From assembly GCA_027452215.1 (NCBI GenBank), contig DAIDGQ010000037.1:1-64000 (forward strand): DNA of 64,000 bases. The letters are read 5' to 3'. Shown here piece after piece: positions 57,806-64,000 of the stretch. Made by a program: the position numbers and the translations under genes. The stretch comes from Granulicella sp. (GTDB lineage: Bacteria; Acidobacteriota; Terriglobia; Terriglobales; Acidobacteriaceae). The notes below the pieces were generated by a model. That model saw only the letters and a program-made list of their open reading frames with translations, was not told the origin of the DNA and did no database searches. Every line of letters starts with the position of its first letter. Within the stretch, counting starts at the first letter, position 1.

Positions 57806-58492
57806 CTAGCAGGCGCAAAGCCTTTCCAGCGCCCGGGGCTGGAGTACAGTCAGCATGACGCCGCGTGTGGAAATGATCTTATCCTTGCGAAAGCGACCAA
57901 GAGTCCTGGTCACCGTTTCGCGAGTCGTCGCGGTCATCGACGCGACCTCCTCGTGAGTCAGGGACATAGTGATGAAGTCGCTTGAGTTCTTGCGCGCATC
58001 GGCAGCCCAGTCAAGAATCAGCCTAGCGACCCGTCCCGCGGGGGACGCTGGGAGCGCAATCAGTCGCGCTTCATCAAACGCCGCGCGATAGTCCATAGCC
58101 AGGGCATTCGCCGCCCCCAGACTTGCATCGCCATACTGCTGCAACATGTTGGTGAGATGCCTGAGATGAAGTACGCGAGCGTGGCAAGGCTCGAGGGCCT
58201 CGGCGGTCACTTCATACTCGCCCTTTGTGAGCGCCGCACTCATTCCCAGGACGTCCCCAGCATCTGCAATCCGCAGAATCATGGTACGGCCTTCACGTGA
58301 GGTGGCTGATACCTTAACTTTGCCAGAGCAAATCACAAAGACCGCCGCTGTACTGTCTCCCTCCCGGAACAGCGTGGAGCCGCGCGGATACTCCATATTG
58401 AGGGAGTTCGACTCAAAAAAACTACGCGAGGCCTGACCAAGATTGCAGAAGGCATGCTTCCCGGCTTGTTGGCAATTGAGGCAATTGGACAT
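57806..58492 (-). CDS. Crp/Fnr family regulator with four candidate Fe-S cysteines
   Basis: A 228-residue regulator. Residues 1-20 contain Cys4, Cys7 and Cys16; the effector barrel runs from about 25 to 125 (YPRGSTLFREGD, VICSGKVKV) with Cys103 in EPCHARVL; the dimer helix and winged helix follow. The recognition helix has RETVTR (191-196), the CRP-type contact residues Arg191, Glu192 and Arg196. Cys4-x2-Cys7-x8-Cys16 plus Cys103 matches an FNR-like [4Fe-4S] ligand set in placement, though not the exact N-terminal spacing. It is probably a redox- or oxygen-sensing activator that binds the TGTGA-N6-TCACA boxes listed here. The upstream box at 58557 suggests autoregulation. GGGAGG precedes the ATG. 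Confidence 0.88.
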   Translation of the reverse strand: MSNCLNCQQAGKHAFCNLGQASRSFFESNSLNMEYPRGSTLFREGDSTAAVFVICSGKVKVSATSREGRTMILRIADAGDVLGMSAALTKGEYEVTAEALEPCHARVLHLRHLTNMLQQYGDASLGAANALAMDYRAAFDEARLIALPASPAGRVARLILDWAADARKNSSDFITMSLTHEEVASMTATTRETVTRTLGRFRKDKIISTRGVMLTVLQPRALERLCAC

Positions 58493-58556
58493 TTGGATCC
58501 TCCCTGGAAAACGTCTTGCCCTTACTAGGGCAATTGCCCTGCCAAACTTGATTTAC

Positions 58557-58572
58557 CGTGATTTCAGTCACA
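58557..58572. promoter_or_regulatory. CRP/FNR-type box upstream of the regulator gene
   Basis: CGTGATTTCAGTCACA: the core of 15 bases from 58558 is identical to that at 60515-60529. It lies 65 bases upstream of the Crp/Fnr start and 125 bases upstream of the divergent sigma-54 response regulator start. Confidence 0.65.
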
Positions 58573-58696
58573 TGCAGACGTACAGTGTGACGCACGGGCT
58601 TGTGATCTGAGCGCAGAGACGCAGCGCCTGCGCCATTTGACCCAACTCGCCAACCCGGCCTTGGCACGATAGGATCTAGATATCGATGCTGCCCTT

Positions 58697-60043
58697 ATGT
58701 CCGAAACTGTCTCCATTGTTGTGATCGACGATAACCTGGGAAGCCTCGAGCTACTTTCTGAAGCTCTCGCTCACGCTGAAGTCACTGTGTACACGGCATC
58801 AAACCCGGTTTCCGGGCTGGAGCTGGTTCGGAAGCATCATCCCAGGCTAGTTGTGACGGATCTCGTGATGCCAGGCCTCAGTGGGCTTGAGGTGTTGCAG
58901 CAGGTGGTCAGCTTTGACCCCTCCATCGATGTCATCCTAATGACAGCCCATTACACGACCGAAACAGCCGTGGCGGCTATTCGTCAGGGCGCGGCGGATT
59001 ACCTTCAGAAGCCTGTAAAGATCGCGATTCTTCGCGAGCGTGTGGCGACGCTGATTGAGTCAGCCATCCGCCGAAGACGTAGCCATTCGGATGTAGCGGC
59101 GGGATCGCAGGATCTCGAGTTCGAGGGCCTCCGGGCAAAGAGCAATGTGATGTGGAATCTTTTCGCCATGATTCAGCGAGTGGCGCCACACTATCGCTCG
59201 GTGCTCGTTCATGGAGAGACCGGCTCGGGTAAGGACCTGGTCGCGAACGCCCTGCATCGATGCAGCCGTGTATCAGGAAAATTTGTCGTCCTGAACTGTT
59301 CAGCAGTGGTCGAGACCTTGTTCGAGAGTGAACTCTTCGGCCATGTGCGGGGGGCCTTTACGGGAGCGGATCGTGATAAAACCGGCCTGTTTGAGCTTGC
59401 CAATGGTGGAACGCTTTTCTTAGACGAGATCGGCGATATGCCTTTGCCGACACAGGCCAAACTCCTGCGAGCCATCCAGAACCAGGAGATCCTCCCCGTC
59501 GGCTCACTCACGGCCCGCAAGGTAAACGTCCGAATCGTCGCTGCAACGCATCGTGATCTGCAGGCGGCGATCGCCGGCGGAAGGTTCCGGGAGGATCTTT
59601 ACTACCGTCTTTCGATGGTCGAGCTTACCGTTCCTCCCTTGAAGGACAGAGCGGAGGATATTCCGCTGCTCGCACGCTACTTTGCCTCGAAGTTTAGCCG
59701 AGAGTTTTCGAAGCCGATTACGGGATTGACCCAGCGTGCCTTCATTGTGCTGCAGCGCCATACTTGGCCGGGTAACGTGCGGGAACTTGAGCACGTCATC
59801 GGTCGAGCATGCATGTTGACGGATAGCCCGACCATCGACGTTGAGGATTTGCCCGATAATCTGGTGCACGCGACTGCGCGCACGGACTCGAATGCTCAGG
59901 GGACATCGGCCCTTGAAGAGCAGGAACGCCGCCTGGTGGACGAGGCATTGCGGGCCTCTGGAGGCAACCAATCTGAGGCAGCCCGGCGGCTTGGAATTGG
60001 TCGCGACGCACTTCGCTACAAGATGAAGCGCTACGAACTCTAA
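58697..60043 (+). CDS. NtrC-type sigma-54-dependent response regulator
   Basis: A 448-residue response regulator in three parts. Receiver: Asp11-Asp12, phospho-acceptor Asp55 in VVTDLVMPG, Lys in LQKPVK. AAA+ domain: Walker A GETGSGKD, the sigma-54-contacting loop GAFTGA, Walker B GGTLFLDEIGDMP. C-terminal Fis helix-turn-helix: NQSEAARRLGIGRDALRYKMKRYEL. It would activate promoters with sigma-54 when phosphorylated. No sigma-54 promoter (TGGCAC-N5-TTGC) was found in the island. It sits divergently from the Crp/Fnr gene and may be the output of the histidine kinase at 60525-62165. Confidence 0.92.
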   Translation: MSETVSIVVIDDNLGSLELLSEALAHAEVTVYTASNPVSGLELVRKHHPRLVVTDLVMPGLSGLEVLQQVVSFDPSIDVILMTAHYTTETAVAAIRQGAADYLQKPVKIAILRERVATLIESAIRRRRSHSDVAAGSQDLEFEGLRAKSNVMWNLFAMIQRVAPHYRSVLVHGETGSGKDLVANALHRCSRVSGKFVVLNCSAVVETLFESELFGHVRGAFTGADRDKTGLFELANGGTLFLDEIGDMPLPTQAKLLRAIQNQEILPVGSLTARKVNVRIVAATHRDLQAAIAGGRFREDLYYRLSMVELTVPPLKDRAEDIPLLARYFASKFSREFSKPITGLTQRAFIVLQRHTWPGNVRELEHVIGRACMLTDSPTIDVEDLPDNLVHATARTDSNAQGTSALEEQERRLVDEALRASGGNQSEAARRLGIGRDALRYKMKRYEL

Positions 60044-60072
60044 TCGAACGAGATTTCAGGTATGGGGAGCAT

Positions 60073-60480
60073 CTACAGCAGTCTCGCGATGCATTGGCGA
60101 AGCCGCGCCGGACCGATGGGTTTGACCAGATAGCCTGTGAAACCGGCTTGAGTGATGCTTTCCGGAATCGCGTCAGCCAAGGTGGCGGCAAGCGCAACAA
60201 TCGGCGTTGTTGAGAATGCAGGAAGCTTTCGCAAGGCAGTGGCTGCGGCACACCCATCCAATTGGGGCGTTTGCAGGTCGAGGATCACGAGATCTGGCTG
60301 GAATGTGGTTGCAAGGTCAATCACCTGCTCGCAGTCTTCCGCTTCAACAACCTCATAGCCGCTGCTCTCCAAAATGGATCGGAGCAGTTCACGGCTACTC
60401 GGGGTATCGTCGGCGATAAGAATTCTCTTCGCCAACGGCGACGGAGTAACACCGGGAGGATCAGGGAGATTTATGTCCAC
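60073..60480 (-). CDS. Single-domain response regulator
   Basis: A 135-residue receiver with no output domain. Asp24-Asp25 (IADDTPSSRELL), phospho-acceptor Asp68 in LVILDLQTPQLDG, and YLVKPIG with the conserved Lys are visible. It may act as a phosphate sink or relay for the histidine kinase whose gene ends 44 bases upstream. The start is GTG at 60480, with TAAGCT on the minus strand six bases before it and a CRP-type box centred 41.5 bases upstream of it; a leaderless class II promoter is plausible. Confidence 0.87.
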   Translation of the reverse strand: MDINLPDPPGVTPSPLAKRILIADDTPSSRELLRSILESSGYEVVEAEDCEQVIDLATTFQPDLVILDLQTPQLDGCAAATALRKLPAFSTTPIVALAATLADAIPESITQAGFTGYLVKPIGPARLRQCIARLL

Positions 60481-60486
60481 CTAGGA

Positions 60487-60529
60487 AGCTTAGAAGGGCT
60501 CCGGGACTAGGATTGTGATTTCAGTCACA
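60487..60529 (-). promoter_or_regulatory. CRP/FNR-type box and -10 for the receiver gene
   Basis: TGTGATTTCAGTCACA (60514-60529) is a perfect TGTGA-N6-TCACA palindrome. TAAGCT lies at 60492 to 60487 on the minus strand. If transcription starts at the GTG, the box centre is at -41.5, the usual class II activator position. It also covers the stop codon of the upstream kinase gene. Confidence 0.65.
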
Positions 60530-62165
60530 GTTCGCTGTACGGCAAGGTGAAGTGAAAACGGCTTCCCTTCCGCGGTTCGCTCTCCACCCAGATCTTCCCC
60601 CCCTGCATCTCTACCAACTGCTTACAGATTGCCAGCCCCAGGCCTGTTCCCTCCCGAACACCCACTGGAGTGAATCCGACCTGGTAAAACTTGTCGAAGA
60701 TACGGACACACTCCTCTGCCGGTATTCCTAACCCGGTGTCGCCAACGGTTATTTTGACGGAACTTCCCTCAACGATAGCTTCGACCCAGACTTCGCCGCC
60801 GGACTTGGTGAACTTGGCTCCGTTGCTCAAGAGGTTGTACAAAATCTGGCGCAGTCTTGTCGGGTCAGCCCAGACGCCTACTTGAAGACGTCCTACCTCT
60901 CGGACGGAGATCGCCTTCGAATCAGCATAGGGGCGGATGGCGTTTACGGATTCTGCAATGATCTCCTGCAGGGAGAGGGCCTCGGCGCGCAGGTGCAGGC
61001 CTCCCGCTTCAATCCGGCTCAGATCCAGAACATCATTGATAAGGCTCAATAGATGCTCTGAATCCGTGTGGATATGATGCAGGAATCGCCGCTGCTTCTC
61101 GCTTAACGTGGTCCCAGTTTCTTCCTCGAGAAGCTCTGCAAACCCGATGATGGTGTGAAGCGGTGTTCGTAGCTCGTGGCTTATGCTAGCCATAAACTCG
61201 CTCTTGAGCCGATTCAAACGCTCAGCCTCTTTTTGTCGGGCCTCCAACTCGGTCATATAGCTTTCTTGCAGAGCTCGCACCCGCAACTCGGTCTGCTTGC
61301 GTTCGGTGACATCCCGAATCACGGCAGTCACATGGACTCCGCCGTCTGTCTTGATAGGACTGAGACTAATCTCTACGGGGAAGGTCGTTCCGTCTTTACG
61401 GCGGGCTAAGAGATCCAGGCCCAGCCCCATAGGCCGTGTCGCTCCAGCCGAAGCGAAGGCACGACGGTGCTCCGCATGGCCCGCCCGGAGTGCGTCGGGG
61501 ACAAGCATATCCACGCCGTTCCCCATCAACTCTTCCCTGCTGTATCGAAACATCGTCTCCGCGGTTCGGTTCGCGATCACAATCGAACCGGTCGAGTCCA
61601 CCTGCAGAATTGCGTCGGGAGCGTGCTCGATCAACTCCCGAAACTTACGTTCCGCAATCATCTCTGCGCGAGATGTGGACTCCTTCTCTTCGAGCACGTG
61701 CAAAAGTCGGCCCTGCTCCGCCATTGCCTGCTCCCTTATCTGTCGCTCTGTAATGTCGCGTGCGATCTTTGCAATGCCGATGATCTTACCGTCTGGGCCC
61801 ATGATTGCAGATAGGCTGAGCGAGACCATAATCTTCCGCCCACTCTTATGCCGTCTAGCCACTTCGTAGTGGTCGACACGCTCACCTCGCCGCAGCTTCT
61901 CGAGGAAGGACTCCATCTGTCCCTCAGCTCCAGGCCACGCTAGAAAAGAGACAGGCCTACCAATCGCCTCTTCCGCCTCATAGCCAAAGATTCGGGTCGC
62001 TGCAGCATTCCAACTGGTGATGATGCCCAACAAGGATTCACCTAAGATCGCATCGTCCGACGATTCGACGATCGCCGCTAGCCAGCGCTCAACATGCAGG
62101 CGCTCATCGACATTCTCTACCTTGAGGTAAAAAGGTTGATCAGAAGCCGTGATCCCATCGCTCAT
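60525..62165 (-). CDS. Soluble PAS-PAS sensor histidine kinase
   Basis: A 546-residue kinase with no transmembrane segment. PAS domain 1 covers about residues 28-140, PAS 2 about 172-290, then a coiled coil. HisKA has ASISHELRTPLHTIIGFAELL with His330, and the HATPase domain has the N-box LSNGAKF, then GDTGLGI and GTGLGLAICKQL. PAS domains bind haem, flavin or small ligands; no His or Cys pattern decides which. It would phosphorylate the receiver protein downstream and perhaps the NtrC-type regulator. It reads towards the receiver gene with a 44-base gap. Confidence 0.92.
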   Translation of the reverse strand: MSDGITASDQPFYLKVENVDERLHVERWLAAIVESSDDAILGESLLGIITSWNAAATRIFGYEAEEAIGRPVSFLAWPGAEGQMESFLEKLRRGERVDHYEVARRHKSGRKIMVSLSLSAIMGPDGKIIGIAKIARDITERQIREQAMAEQGRLLHVLEEKESTSRAEMIAERKFRELIEHAPDAILQVDSTGSIVIANRTAETMFRYSREELMGNGVDMLVPDALRAGHAEHRRAFASAGATRPMGLGLDLLARRKDGTTFPVEISLSPIKTDGGVHVTAVIRDVTERKQTELRVRALQESYMTELEARQKEAERLNRLKSEFMASISHELRTPLHTIIGFAELLEEETGTTLSEKQRRFLHHIHTDSEHLLSLINDVLDLSRIEAGGLHLRAEALSLQEIIAESVNAIRPYADSKAISVREVGRLQVGVWADPTRLRQILYNLLSNGAKFTKSGGEVWVEAIVEGSSVKITVGDTGLGIPAEECVRIFDKFYQVGFTPVGVREGTGLGLAICKQLVEMQGGKIWVESEPRKGSRFHFTLPYSEL

Positions 62166-62354
62166 TCAAACCTGCTCTGCTACCGTCCACCACCTTATTC
62201 TAGCCCAACCACAGGAAGTTGCCTCACGAGTCGAGCCCAGGCTGTGACACCTCTCGCTATCGTTGCTTAGGACAGCTTAGATAAATAGATCAGTAGAGAA
62301 GAACCGACTATAGTGCGCTAAATAATGCGTCGGCGTCGGTCACAGTAATCGAAG

Positions 62355-63248
62355 CTAGTGGCTGCAGAGGGTCATTACTGGACAACGTGCTCCTATAAGC
62401 ACCTGCCCTACAGTACCCTCTACAAGGTTTACGAACCAGGACGCGTTGTGCTTCGCACCGAGTACGATGAGATCGGCCTTGACCTTTCTTGCGAGACCCA
62501 GAATATGCTGCGCCGTGGGACCAACCTCGACAACAAACTTGGGACTGCACCGGTCATATGCCGACGGAGGAATCAGCCTCTCTAATGCAGATTCGCGTTT
62601 CATCTCCAAACTGATTGTTTCAGCGATGTCTCTGCCAGGATGGGCAAGCACGTGACAAAAATAGACATCTGCGGTGCTGTCTTGAGCAAAGCTCAGGGCC
62701 AAGGCAGCTTGCCTGGCTGCCTCGTTGCTGAAATCAGTTGCAAATACGACTGTATGAAACGGCACGGCACCATACGGATCCACATTAATTTTAGGCCCGA
62801 TCGTGAGCACCGGACAAGTCGCGTGCCGGATGATCGCTTCAGCACGCGAGCCAAGAATCATCTTGCTGATACCACTTCGAGCATTGGTTCCCGTCACAAT
62901 CAGATCCGCACGTAGCTCTTTTGCGAACCGTACAAGAGTTGCAGCGGGATCAGGCGACTCCACAATGTGTGCCGTTGTACGGACTCCGGCCGCAGTCATC
63001 TGATCAAGCAAGCATGCTTGATTCTCCGAACTGGCTAGACGCATCTCCTCGATAGGGAGCCCCATGACCGCATATTCGGGACGACTCGCTACCGAGGTAT
63101 CGACAACGTGTACTAGAGAAAGGCTTGAAGCAAAGCGCCTCGATAGACCTTGAGCATAGTCTGCCGCCCTCTTAGATACCGGAGAAAAGTCTGTTGCGAG
63201 AACGATCCGGTCCAATGTAAGCCCAACTTGATCGCTGATTACCGGCAT
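62355..63248 (-). CDS. Tandem universal stress protein
   Basis: A 297-residue protein with two UspA domains. The first (about 10-145) has IVLATDFSPVSKRAADYA and the ATP motif GTNARSGISKMILGSRAEAI; the second (about 160-295) has TVVFATDFSNEAARQAALAL and a weaker GAKHNASWFVNLVEGTVGQVL. Such proteins respond to hypoxia, stress or dormancy. The ATG at 63248 follows GAGGTG; a longer frame to 63317 adds a non-family segment. A CRP-type box is 150 bases upstream, so it is a candidate target of the Crp/Fnr regulator. Confidence 0.88.
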   Translation of the reverse strand: MPVISDQVGLTLDRIVLATDFSPVSKRAADYAQGLSRRFASSLSLVHVVDTSVASRPEYAVMGLPIEEMRLASSENQACLLDQMTAAGVRTTAHIVESPDPAATLVRFAKELRADLIVTGTNARSGISKMILGSRAEAIIRHATCPVLTIGPKINVDPYGAVPFHTVVFATDFSNEAARQAALALSFAQDSTADVYFCHVLAHPGRDIAETISLEMKRESALERLIPPSAYDRCSPKFVVEVGPTAQHILGLARKVKADLIVLGAKHNASWFVNLVEGTVGQVLIGARCPVMTLCSH

Positions 63249-63370
63249 GTTACACCTCACTACGTCCGTTCCAACATCGTTTCCGGACCTTGCGCTGAAA
63301 CAGTGGCAGAGCGGCACGAGACGATACAGAATGACCCAGATTCTCGTACACTCCGCACTATCTTTCTTTC

Positions 63371-63413
63371 AGCCTATTTTCCTGCCACCTATCTTGCTGT
63401 GATGCAACGCACA
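63371..63413 (-). promoter_or_regulatory. CRP/FNR-type box and -10 for the universal stress gene
   Basis: TGTGATGCAACGCACA (63398-63413) differs from the palindrome at one base (GCACA for TCACA). On the minus strand TAGGCT (63376 to 63371) is spaced so that the box would be centred at -41.5, with a leader of about 116 bases to the USP start. Confidence 0.5.
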
Positions 63414-63508
63414 CAGCAATGTCTAAGAAGTTTCTGAGGCACCGAGGTCTAAAGGAGTAACTCGTCACTCCTATACGCAGATCCTTTTCCATTTCATATC
63501 TCACACGT

Positions 63509-63524
63509 TGTGATCGTAGTCACA
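63509..63524 (+). promoter_or_regulatory. CRP/FNR-type box upstream of the membrane protein gene
   Basis: TGTGATCGTAGTCACA is a perfect TGTGA-N6-TCACA palindrome 67 bases before the ATG at 63592. A clear -10 at the class II position was not found. Confidence 0.6.
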
Positions 63525-63591
63525 GTGACGATTGCTCACTGTCACCGCTACGAAGGGCGCAGCAAGGAACGATAAGTATGAGGTTTTCACA

Positions 63592-64000
63592 ATGAAACAC
63601 GATGAACATTTCTGGTGGATAACCTTAGTACGCGGCTTCGTCGCGCTGATTGCAGGAAGCGCCATTGCGGTCATTCCCGACATGGCAAGAACTTTGCTAT
63701 TGCTTCCAATTGCGATAGTCGTCTCAATCCTCGGACTGGCCGTCTATGGTGTTCTCGACAGTGTTCTCGTATTCATCGCAAGCTATACCGTACCCTCGCG
63801 TCTCCCCCGAGTCATTGTGCGTCTGCAAGGCGTAATCGGCATAACACTCGGCATCCTCATCTATCGAGTCTTCTTCTTTCGCGTGCAGCTTTATTGGTTC
63901 CTCATCCTAATTGCGATCCAGTCGCTATCTACTGCAATTGCCGAGTTTCTTATTGCACGGCATTCGATCACACCTTCTACGTCACGCTGGAATTTTACTG
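63592..64000 (+). CDS. HdeD/DUF308-like membrane protein, 3' end outside the window
   Basis: 136 codons are visible. The protein starts MKHDEHFWWITLVRGFVALIAGSAIAVIPDM and shows four hydrophobic segments with short loops, in the style of HdeD/DUF308 membrane proteins linked to acid or envelope stress. A 5-codon frame (ATG at 63577, AGGTTTTCACAA then TGA) overlaps its start and could couple translation. GAGG lies 9 bases upstream of the ATG. The last residues visible are SRWNFT. Confidence 0.65.
   Translation, partial: MKHDEHFWWITLVRGFVALIAGSAIAVIPDMARTLLLLPIAIVVSILGLAVYGVLDSVLVFIASYTVPSRLPRVIVRLQGVIGITLGILIYRVFFFRVQLYWFLILIAIQSLSTAIAEFLIARHSITPSTSRWNFT

Larger units (their letters stand above)
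63249..63591. promoter_or_regulatory. Regulatory gap between the USP and membrane-protein genes
   Basis: This 343-base gap has no gene. It holds two CRP/FNR-type boxes (63398-63413 and 63509-63524), one per divergent gene, and a 7-bp inverted repeat with a seven-base spacer (63522-63542). Confidence 0.5.

Noticed and set aside
58643-58696. Possible sigma-54 promoter (TTGGCACGATAGG) before the NtrC-type regulator
   Set aside because: The -24 element TGGCAC is present but the -12 GC is missing at the right spacing.

Overview
The window reads as a chromosomal segment of a GC-rich, Gram-negative, aerobic heterotroph. Gene content suggests an acidobacterium (Acidobacteriaceae/Terriglobales-like), but there is no 16S gene to confirm this. 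Outer-membrane biology is clear: a TolC-type channel, CMP-Kdo and ADP-heptose synthesis enzymes, and a PBP1A-type cell-wall synthase. The respiratory marks are a UbiD-type decarboxylase, a NuoI subunit and a CcmE cytochrome c maturation protein. No insertion sequence, phage gene, CRISPR array or rRNA was seen, and there is a single tRNA.

Layout. 1-6.5 kb (minus strand): partial ubiD, a VOC protein, a DedA-rhodanese fusion, dps, and an emrA-like/tolC-like efflux pair. 6.8-10.8 kb (plus): xylulokinase, an SGNH hydrolase, a Gfo/Idh/MocA oxidoreductase and ccmE. 10.8-17.6 kb (minus): nuoI, a methionine synthase split into two overlapping genes, a DUF5996 protein and an M20 peptidase. 17.6-19.8 kb: two exported proteins, one a putative metalloprotease. 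20-23.5 kb (plus): ygfZ, a DUF1844 gene, a PhnP-like MBL hydrolase and ribF. 23.5-29.4 kb (minus): PBP1A, an S41 peptidase-like protein, a DUF4382 lipoprotein and tRNA-Met. 29.5-38.5 kb: kdsB on the plus strand, then a minus-strand run (hldD, coaD, a methyltransferase, an aminotransferase, a GDP-mannose module, a HAD phosphatase, metB) for envelope sugars and cofactors. 38.6-43.2 kb: gltB. 43.4-51.3 kb (plus): an eight-gene arginine cluster argR-C-B-D-F-G-H plus an ArgA-like acetyltransferase. 51.3-55.7 kb (minus): a glycosyltransferase/ABC-ATPase operon and a histidine phosphatase. 55.8-57.8 kb: uvrB. 57.8-64 kb: a signalling island with a Crp/Fnr regulator, a sigma-54 response regulator, a receiver-only protein, a PAS histidine kinase, a tandem universal stress protein and a partial membrane protein.

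The most interesting signal is in the last 6 kb. Four copies of a TGTGA-N6-TCACA-type palindrome lie upstream of the Crp/Fnr gene, the receiver gene, the universal stress gene and the membrane-protein gene. The Crp/Fnr protein carries the CRP-type recognition residues R-E-x-x-x-R that fit this half-site, but it also has four cysteines placed like those of an Fe-S sensor. This looks like a compact redox- or oxygen-responsive local regulon. Other points are tandem ARG boxes over the argR promoter, TAnnnT boxes 5-8 bases before several start codons that suggest leaderless mRNAs, a CcmE with cysteine in place of the haem-binding histidine, and an S41 protein that appears to lack its Ser-Lys dyad.

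Most remaining long reading frames are antisense shadows of GC-rich genes and were left out.
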